Positions 5,353-10,671 of a stretch of 10,671 bases of DNA are shown piece by piece. The stretch comes from an uncultured Methanobrevibacter sp. (GTDB lineage: Archaea > Methanobacteriota > Methanobacteria > Methanobacteriales > Methanobacteriaceae). Location of the stretch: NCBI GenBank assembly GCA_902795935.1, contig CADBMS010000113.1:1-10671 (forward strand), written 5' to 3'. The translations under genes were made by a program, and so were the position numbers. The stretch's first letter is position 1. The number at the start of each line of letters is the position of its first letter. The notes under the pieces were generated by a model. That model did no database searches, had not been told where the DNA came from, and worked only from the letters and a program-made list of their open reading frames with translations.

Positions 5353-6288
5353 TTGAGAAAAAAAGATGCAAATATTAGACCTAAAGCAATGGATAGGGGT
5401 CAACAAGACTCCCATACAAGAATTTCTGAACATGATGGCGAAATAATGACTATAGCAAAAAAAGAAGTAATCACTGCACCACAAACAATAACCATTAAAG
5501 AAGCAGCAGAAATAATGGTTAAAAACAAATTCAGAAGATTACCAATCACTGATTCTGGGTCTGGTAGATTAGTAGGTATAGTAACAGCAATGGATATTCT
5601 TGATTTCTTAGGGGGAGGTTCAAAATCAAAACTATTAGAAGAAAAATATAAAGATAACTTCTTAGCAGGAATCAATGTACATGTAAAAGAAATAATGACT
5701 CGTGGGGTAGTATCAATATCAAATAAAGATTCTATACACGATGCTGTTGAACTAATATTGAATAAAAATATAGGTGCTCTACCAATAATTAATCCTGAAG
5801 AAAAAATTGTTGGAATAATCTCTGAAAGAGATATTTCATTCTTATTATCTGGTGTACTCACCGATGAAACAGTTGAAGACTTAATGACTACTTCGGTTAT
5901 AAGCACAACAATGGGCACACCATTAGAAAGTGCTTCAAAAATAATGGTAAGAAATCACTTAAGAAGATTACCTGTTGTTGGAAAAACTGATGAACACCCG
6001 GATAAAGATAAATTAGTGGGAATATTAACTGCTACTGATATTTTAAATTTCTTTGGAAATAATGGGATGTTTGGTAATTTAACTTCAAATGCGGCTACTG
6101 ATATATTTAACACTAAAATATCAGATATTATTGAAACTAATGTTATTTCAACAAGTCCTGATGTTAAACTAGGAGATCTTTCCAAATTAATGAAAGAAAA
6201 AAGAATTGGAGGTCTTCCAGTAGTTAAAGATGATGAAATAATAGGAATCATTACAGAAAGAGATTTATTAGGTATGATGAAAAAATAA
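5353..6288 (+). CDS. Four-CBS-domain protein, probable TTG start
   Basis: I place the start at the TTG at 5353, because GAGGTG (5341-5346) is a good Shine-Dalgarno with 6-base spacing. An in-frame GTG at 5344 lies inside that signal. The 311-residue product has four CBS domains at about 30-86, 111-165, 174-234 and 256-309. All four carry the ribose-contacting [ST]-x-x-D: T78-x2-D81, S157-x2-D160, T226-x2-D229 and T302-x2-D305. The halves look duplicated. CBS1 and CBS3 both have I-M-V-[KR]-N-x-[FL]-R-R-L-P and then D-I-L-[DN]-F-[LF]-G followed by a glycine-rich loop. There is no catalytic domain or membrane segment. The N-terminal 30 residues are charged and polar. Two Bateman modules probably sense adenosine-type ligands, with an unknown partner. 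It is first of three similar genes in tandem. Confidence 0.85.
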   Translation: MRKKDANIRPKAMDRGQQDSHTRISEHDGEIMTIAKKEVITAPQTITIKEAAEIMVKNKFRRLPITDSGSGRLVGIVTAMDILDFLGGGSKSKLLEEKYKDNFLAGINVHVKEIMTRGVVSISNKDSIHDAVELILNKNIGALPIINPEEKIVGIISERDISFLLSGVLTDETVEDLMTTSVISTTMGTPLESASKIMVRNHLRRLPVVGKTDEHPDKDKLVGILTATDILNFFGNNGMFGNLTSNAATDIFNTKISDIIETNVISTSPDVKLGDLSKLMKEKRIGGLPVVKDDEIIGIITERDLLGMMKK

Positions 6289-6290
6289 TC

Positions 6291-6364
6291 TTAAATTAAA
6301 TAAGTCCAATATGCAGTCATTCATGGTTGTTTAATTTAATATATATCTTCCTCATTTATTTTTT
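6291..6364 (+). terminator. Hairpin plus T tract after the first four-CBS gene
   Basis: TTAAATTAAATAA (6291-6303) can pair with TTGTTTAATTTAA (6327-6339) over 13 positions with one G-U wobble, starting 2 bases after the stop codon. A T6 run follows at 6359-6364. A second short inverted repeat, CTCATTT/AAATGAG (6351-6357 with 6371-6377), surrounds the T run. Together these suggest transcription ends or is attenuated here before the next CBS gene. Confidence 0.45.
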
Positions 6365-6426
6365 AATTAAAAATGAGCTTCCAAATCAATATATTCAAAA
6401 ACTAAATAATATTTCGGATGATTCAT

Positions 6427-7269
6427 ATGAATGTCAGAGAAATAATGACTGATGATGTTATTGTCATCAAAAATACTGATCAATTAGCATATGCTAGAAA
6501 TATAATGCTCAAAAAAGGATTGAGTAGTATTGTAGTAGTTGATTCTGAAGATAATGCTGTAGGAATAATAACTGAAAGAGATATTACTCATAAATTAAAT
6601 GAAAAATCTCCAACATGGAAAAGGAGGCCTATTGATAAAATATTTGTTAGTAGGGTTATGAATGAGAATTTAATAACAATACAATCAAAACAAAACATAA
6701 AAGAAGCCGTAGAGTTAATGTTAAAAAATAACATTGGAACATTACCTGTTGTTGATAACAAAGAATTAGTTGGAATTGTAACTAAAACAGATCTCTTAAA
6801 AGTTTATGAAAACAAATATAAAAATAAATGGGCTGTTAAAGATTTAATGAATAGTGGAATAATAACTGTTGATGAAAATCATGCTATTTCACACGTTATA
6901 AGTTTGATGGAAGAAAAAAATATTGGTCGAACTGTAGTTACTCGTGAAGGAGAATTAGTAGGAATAATTACAGCTCAAAATATCTCTTTTGCACAAATTG
7001 AAAACCATGAAACTGGAGTTAACAGTGAACGAATTTATTTTGTTCGTAATGTTAATGAAACAGAACTTAAACGTGATGTTAGAATAGTTTCATTATTAAC
7101 TGCTGGAGATATAATGTCCAAAAATTTAATTACAATAGAACTTGGTGAAGATGCTGCATTAGCTGCTAATTTGATGCTGGCAGAAAATATAAGCGGAATT
7201 CCTGTAATTGACAATGAAGAGGTCATTGGAATAATCACAAAAACAGATATTATAAAAGGGATACAATAA
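6427..7269 (+). CDS. Four-CBS-domain protein, second of the array
   Basis: The 280-residue product begins M-N-V-R-E-I-M-T, the usual opening of a CBS domain, so I prefer the ATG at 6427 with GGATGAT (6416-6422) just upstream. The in-frame ATG at 6418 adds three residues and lies inside that signal. CBS domains occupy about 1-58, 72-128, 137-190 and 224-279. The [ST]-x-x-D ligand motif is intact in CBS1 (T49/D52), CBS2 (T119/D122) and CBS4 (T271/D274). In CBS3 it reads T182-A-Q-N185, with Asn in place of Asp, which may alter or remove nucleotide binding. A charged linker of about 35 residues separates CBS3 from CBS4. No effector domain or transmembrane segment is present. Regulatory ligand sensing is the likely role; the target is unknown. 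Confidence 0.85.
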   Translation: MNVREIMTDDVIVIKNTDQLAYARNIMLKKGLSSIVVVDSEDNAVGIITERDITHKLNEKSPTWKRRPIDKIFVSRVMNENLITIQSKQNIKEAVELMLKNNIGTLPVVDNKELVGIVTKTDLLKVYENKYKNKWAVKDLMNSGIITVDENHAISHVISLMEEKNIGRTVVTREGELVGIITAQNISFAQIENHETGVNSERIYFVRNVNETELKRDVRIVSLLTAGDIMSKNLITIELGEDAALAANLMLAENISGIPVIDNEEVIGIITKTDIIKGIQ

Positions 7270-7312
7270 AACATTTTATTAATATTTAAAAATTAGTAGT
7301 TGAATAAACAGG

Positions 7313-7333
7313 TAATTAATAGATTATTAATTA
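7313..7333. repeat. Short hairpin upstream of the third four-CBS gene
   Basis: TAATTAATA (7313-7321) is the exact reverse complement of TATTAATTA (7325-7333), with a 3-base loop. It lies about 20 bases before the ribosome binding site. It may be an operator, part of a leader, or a product of AT-rich composition. Confidence 0.35.
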
Positions 7334-7366
7334 AAACCAATAAAATACTTAAAGAGAGGATTTAAA

Positions 7367-8182
7367 ATGCGAGTTAAAAATATAATGACTACAGATGTTA
7401 TATCTATAGATAAAGATCAAAATGTTTGTGATGCACTTAGAACCATTAAAAAAAATAAAAAATCTCGCCTTATCGTAGTCAACACTAATGCAGATAATGT
7501 AAAAACAATGGTAGGAGCCATGACTATTAAAGATATTTCTATGAAATTAGGTTCATCTAAATATTTAAACATGCCTCCATCACAATTCCATGTTTCAACA
7601 ATAATGGCTAAAGATGTTATATCCATAACTGAAGATATGGATATTGCTGAAGCAGCAAATATCATGCTTGAAAAACATATCGGGGGATTACCAGTACTTG
7701 ATAATGAAAACTTAATAGGAATATTAACAAAATCCGATATGATAGATACCTGTCAAGGTAAAGCTTATGAAAATAAACTAGTTAGTGACTATATGAGTAC
7801 TGACATAATATCTGTGTCTCCTTCTGATAGATTAGTTCATGCTAGACGAATAATGATTGATGCTAAAATTGGCCGATTATTAGTAATGGATGGTGAAAAA
7901 TTAGTAGGATTAATCGCATCCAAAGACATATCTAAAGCTATGATTTCATTTAGAAAAGTTGTACCGGATAAACATCAAGCTGCAAGAATTAGAAATTTAA
8001 TAGTAGAAGATGTCATGACTCAAAGTATTACAACTGTAGCTGATGATACTTCAATTGCAGATGTAGCTAAATTAATGTTAGAAAAAGGAGTTAGTGGCTT
8101 CCCAGTATCTGATGAAAATAATAATATCGTAGGATTAATCACAAAAACAGATATTCTCGAACTATTAGTTGAAATGGATTAA
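7367..8182 (+). CDS. Four-CBS-domain protein, third of the array
   Basis: This 271-residue protein starts M-R-V-K-N-I-M-T at an ATG with GAGAGGA (7354-7360) 6 bases upstream. CBS domains lie at about 1-60, 75-129, 138-193 and 212-268. Ligand motifs are T53-x2-D56, T121-x2-D124 and T259-x2-D262. In CBS3 the first position is Ala (A184-S-K-D187), so CBS3 deviates here as it does in the preceding paralogue. The linker before CBS4 is basic (K-H-Q-A-A-R-I-R-N). CBS2 and CBS4 are the most canonical, with I-G-G-L-P-V and V-S-G-F-P-V segments. As in its neighbours there is no output domain, so it probably acts by binding a partner protein or as a ligand-dependent oligomer in the cytosol. A T7 tract shortly after the stop ends the array. 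Confidence 0.85.
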   Translation: MRVKNIMTTDVISIDKDQNVCDALRTIKKNKKSRLIVVNTNADNVKTMVGAMTIKDISMKLGSSKYLNMPPSQFHVSTIMAKDVISITEDMDIAEAANIMLEKHIGGLPVLDNENLIGILTKSDMIDTCQGKAYENKLVSDYMSTDIISVSPSDRLVHARRIMIDAKIGRLLVMDGEKLVGLIASKDISKAMISFRKVVPDKHQAARIRNLIVEDVMTQSITTVADDTSIADVAKLMLEKGVSGFPVSDENNNIVGLITKTDILELLVEMD

Positions 8183-8202
8183 AATTAACCCATCCCATTT
8201 TA

Positions 8203-8209
8203 TTTTTTT
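8203..8209 (+). terminator. T7 tract terminator after the CBS array
   Basis: Seven consecutive T residues lie 20 bases after the stop codon of the last CBS gene, within a T-rich stretch (8198-8209). This is a typical archaeal termination signal and separates the CBS array from the adhesin gene. Confidence 0.6.
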
Positions 8210-8373
8210 AAATACCTTATTTTATAATATAACAATTAGTTTATACATTATAATTTCACAAATCATATATTTTTAATTAACATAGATTATTATGTTCCAA
8301 AGCTTATTTATTAACTAAATGTGGTTAATGTTACTAATCATATATCAAATTAATAATAATTATGGATAATCTA

Positions 8374-8382
8374 TTTATATAA
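8374..8382 (+). promoter_or_regulatory. TATA box candidate for the adhesin-like gene
   Basis: TTTATATAA closely matches the archaeal TATA consensus. Transcription starting about 25 bases on would leave a 5' leader of roughly 65 bases that includes the AGGAGGATGAT ribosome binding site. A closer match at 8442-8449 would put the transcript start after that site, so it is less suitable. The rest of 8183-8472 is AT-rich with no gene seen. Confidence 0.5.
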
Positions 8383-8455
8383 TAACTAATTCTCTTAATT
8401 TGTATAGTTTTATTGTTTAGATAAATATTTTAATTAAATCCTTATAAATAATATT

Positions 8456-8466
8456 AGGAGGATGAT
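8456..8466 (+). promoter_or_regulatory. Extended Shine-Dalgarno of the adhesin-like gene
   Basis: AGGAGGATGAT resembles the full complement of the archaeal 16S 3' end (AGGAGGTGAT) and lies 6 bases before the ATG at 8473. It fixes the start of the signal peptide and suggests strong translation. Confidence 0.8.
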
Positions 8467-8472
8467 AAAGTT

Positions 8473-10671
8473 ATGAAATTTAAAAAGTCACATCTCATTT
8501 TAATTTCATTAATATGCATATTATTATCTATAAATGCAGTTTCTGCTACTAATGATACGCATAATCAACCAATATCTGATAATTCAAATTCAGATATAGA
8601 TGCTGTTACTGGAATTACAGATACTAATGATAATACTAAATCTGAGAAATTGACAAATAAAGCTAAAGTTTCATCCAAAGATGAATTATACCAATTTGAA
8701 GGTTCTAAAAAAATCAATGCCTCTACAGAATCAACAAAACCTAAACTTTCATCTAAAGAAGAATCATACAAAGGTGAAGGAAATGAAAAAACCGACACAA
8801 CAATTAATTCAAGTGATGTGGAAGTAAACTATACTGGTGCTATAGAATTAGAGGTTAATGTAACAAATAATGATGATTCTGAACTTATAACTAATTTAGA
8901 TGAGAGTCATTTTGAAGTATTAAATAATATTTCTGAAAATCTTGATTTTACTTATGAAAATAATGTTATCACATTAAATACAACTTTAAATGTAGGAGAA
9001 CATCTTCTTACGATTAAGTTTAAAGGAAATGATACATATAATCCATCTGAAACTACTGTTAAAGTAACTGTTTTTGTAAACACTATTGAAACTAATGAAA
9101 CAGTTAACGTAAATAACCACACACTTAGTGTTTCTATACCAATAACGATTAAGGATTTTAATGGTAACTCAGTAGATATTACTAAAGATGATTTTAATTT
9201 AACACTAAGTTATATGGGTGGAATTAATGATGAGGAGATACATGATTTTACTTTAGAAAATGGAGTCATTAAATTCACTATTGATTTTTCTAAATTAAAT
9301 GATGCAAAAATCACTATTAACTATAAACAAAATGATGCATTTAATAAAACTAAACCAGTAGAAGTTAATTTAAATCCGTGTATTTTTTTGAAAATAATAC
9401 CAATTAATGATGCTGTTGGTTATAAGCTTGGTGAATTTAAATTCCAAGTTGTAGATGAATATGATGGTACTCCGATAGTTAATAAAAATATACGAATTAG
9501 CGGTATTAGTAATCTTTGGTTCTATGATGGTAATAGTATTAGTAATTTTAAAACATTAACTACTGATTCAAATGGTTTTATTGTTATAAAAAATGTTAAC
9601 ATGAGTCCTACTTTCACAAATAGCGAGAATGCTATTTTATCAATTGGGCAATATGATTTAAATTTAACTTCTGATGATAAAGGTTTAATTTTAACTGATA
9701 ATGTATTTAAAATCACTGTAAATAAAGCTAAATTGAATATTATTGCAAATGATTATGATGAAGAAGTTGGAAGTACTAAACAATATTTATTTAACGTATT
9801 GGATGAAAATGGTAATCCTATTAATTCAACAGTCATTCAAGTTAGTGTTAGATTAAGTAATGGTCAAATTGCGTATCGTAATCTCACTACTAACTCTACT
9901 GGTGGTACTTACCTTAATTTATTAAACTTTTCTCCAGGAACATATCCTGTTACTATTAGTTCAGCTGATTCTGACTATTATTATTCTGATGTTTTAAGTA
10001 GAAATATTATTATTAGGCAAAAAGTAGGAGTTTTTGTTGCAAGTAATAGAGTTATTAAATATAATACTGGTGTTTCAGTAATTTTTACTTTGAAAAATAA
10101 AAACACTGGTAAAGTAATTTCTAATGCGATTGTAAAACTTAGAATTTACACTGGTTCTAAATATACTGAGCATGAATTACTAACTAATTCTAAGGGTCAA
10201 GTATCATTTATAACTCCATTATCTGTAGGTAAACATAAAATTGTTATTAGTAAGAGTAGTCAAGATATAAATTATAATGCAGCTACGATTACAAGATATG
10301 TAACAGTTAAAAAAGCTAGTGCTAATTTTAAAGCTCCTAAAGTAACAACTTATTATAAATCTGGTAAAATATTCACTATAAAATTAGTTAATACAAATGG
10401 TAAACCAATATATGCTGCTAAAGTGAATATTAAACTGTATATTAGTAAAAATAGCTATTATAATTTGAATGCTACTACAAATATTAATGGATTAATTAAG
10501 TTTATCATTCCATATAACTTTAAACCAGGTACTTATAAGGTTGTAGTTAGTTCTGCAGATAAAGGTTATAGTGCAAAAAATGTAACTAGCCGAATTAAGG
10601 TCACTAAGGTATCAACTAAGTTAACCCCTACTAAGTTTAGGGCTAAATATAAATCTGGTAAAACTTTTAAA
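8473..10671 (+). CDS. Secreted adhesin-like protein with Ig-like repeats (3' end beyond window)
   Basis: The frame is open from the ATG at 8473 to the last base, giving 733 residues with no stop, so the gene is partial. Residues 1-25 form a Sec signal peptide: K-F-K-K, a hydrophobic core, then A-V-S-A before the likely cleavage site. Residues 26-115 are polar and low-complexity and include a 26-residue tandem repeat. An Ig-like segment follows at about 124-215 (G-E-H-L-L-T-I-K-F-K-G-N-D-x-Y-N-P-S), and further beta-rich segments run to about 415. From about 417, 517 and 612 there are repeats of near 100 residues with shared features such as Y-K-S-G-K, G-K-P-I and T-N-x-x-G, and a fourth begins near 711. 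Many N-x-S/T sites suggest surface N-glycosylation. This matches adhesin-like proteins abundant in gut Methanobacteriales. The cell-wall anchor would lie in the missing C-terminus. Confidence 0.85.
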   Translation, partial: MKFKKSHLILISLICILLSINAVSATNDTHNQPISDNSNSDIDAVTGITDTNDNTKSEKLTNKAKVSSKDELYQFEGSKKINASTESTKPKLSSKEESYKGEGNEKTDTTINSSDVEVNYTGAIELEVNVTNNDDSELITNLDESHFEVLNNISENLDFTYENNVITLNTTLNVGEHLLTIKFKGNDTYNPSETTVKVTVFVNTIETNETVNVNNHTLSVSIPITIKDFNGNSVDITKDDFNLTLSYMGGINDEEIHDFTLENGVIKFTIDFSKLNDAKITINYKQNDAFNKTKPVEVNLNPCIFLKIIPINDAVGYKLGEFKFQVVDEYDGTPIVNKNIRISGISNLWFYDGNSISNFKTLTTDSNGFIVIKNVNMSPTFTNSENAILSIGQYDLNLTSDDKGLILTDNVFKITVNKAKLNIIANDYDEEVGSTKQYLFNVLDENGNPINSTVIQVSVRLSNGQIAYRNLTTNSTGGTYLNLLNFSPGTYPVTISSADSDYYYSDVLSRNIIIRQKVGVFVASNRVIKYNTGVSVIFTLKNKNTGKVISNAIVKLRIYTGSKYTEHELLTNSKGQVSFITPLSVGKHKIVISKSSQDINYNAATITRYVTVKKASANFKAPKVTTYYKSGKIFTIKLVNTNGKPIYAAKVNIKLYISKNSYYNLNATTNINGLIKFIIPYNFKPGTYKVVVSSADKGYSAKNVTSRIKVTKVSTKLTPTKFRAKYKSGKTFK
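8659..8814 (+). repeat. Degenerate 78-bp (26-residue) tandem repeat
   Basis: Two adjacent copies encode residues 63-88 and 89-114 of the adhesin-like protein. The first begins K-A-K-V-S-S-K-D-E-L-Y and the second K-P-K-L-S-S-K-E-E-S-Y. Nine of the first 15 positions are identical, and similarity fades towards the end of each unit. It lies in the polar spacer between the signal peptide and the first Ig-like domain. Confidence 0.7.

Noticed and set aside
4565..7665. Long antisense open frames opposite the CBS genes (such as 4565-5056, 5400-5918, 5955-6251, 7035-7274 and 7417-7665 on the minus strand)
   Set aside because: The plus-strand genes have clear CBS motifs and ribosome binding sites. 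The antisense products are hydrophobic, Ser/Ile-rich mirror translations with no recognisable domain.
5115..8472. TTAATTAA as a dedicated regulatory motif of the CBS genes
   Set aside because: The same 8-mer also occurs upstream of the adhesin gene (8273-8280, 8430-8437) and is expected often in DNA this AT-rich, so it is kept only as a minor supporting remark.
8565..9716. Minus-strand open frames 8565-8798 and 9522-9716
   Set aside because: Both lie opposite the adhesin-like gene, which is open for 733 codons with a signal peptide and strong ribosome binding site.

Overview
The window looks archaeal, most likely from a Methanobacteriales methanogen of the very AT-rich Methanosphaera/Methanobrevibacter type. 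The evidence is extreme A+T content, TATA-box-like sequences with GGAGG/GGTGA-type ribosome binding sites, QueD/QueE genes beside a DUF366 gene, an expansion of CBS-domain regulators, and a large Asn/Thr-rich secreted adhesin-like protein built from Ig-like repeats. The genus is inferred from style and gene content, not from a marker gene. No rRNA, tRNA, transposase or CRISPR array was recognised.

Layout. Positions 1-193 are a non-coding leader with two inverted repeats, followed by a small dicluster ferredoxin (194-433, +). Convergent to it is a Cas4/RecB-like nuclease gene (470-1291, -) whose [Fe-S] cysteines are intact but whose usual catalytic glutamate is read as lysine. Upstream of that, on the same strand, is a conserved archaeal predicted nucleotidyltransferase (1401-2438, -). 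A 281-base divergent promoter region (2439-2719) separates it from a plus-strand cluster: a DUF366 protein, QueD, QueE, and a two-CBS protein with a C-terminal zinc ribbon. The Shine-Dalgarno of the CBS-zinc-ribbon gene overlaps the queE stop codon, so these genes probably form one operon. QueD and QueE make 7-carboxy-7-deazaguanine, the precursor of preQ0 and, in archaea, of the tRNA base archaeosine.

Downstream are three consecutive genes for proteins made almost wholly of four CBS domains each (5353-6288, 6427-7269, 7367-8182). With the CBS-zinc-ribbon gene this gives 14 CBS domains in four neighbouring genes, all on the plus strand. They presumably sense adenosine-type ligands, but their outputs are not visible here. 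The window ends inside a secreted adhesin-like gene (from 8473) that stays open to the last base. It has a Sec signal peptide, a degenerate 26-residue tandem repeat and a series of roughly 100-residue Ig-like repeats.

The most interesting points are the altered nuclease motif in a Cas4-like protein with no CRISPR locus in view, the linkage of DUF366 and a CBS-zinc-ribbon gene to queDE, and the tandem CBS array. I found no clear case for a wholly new system.
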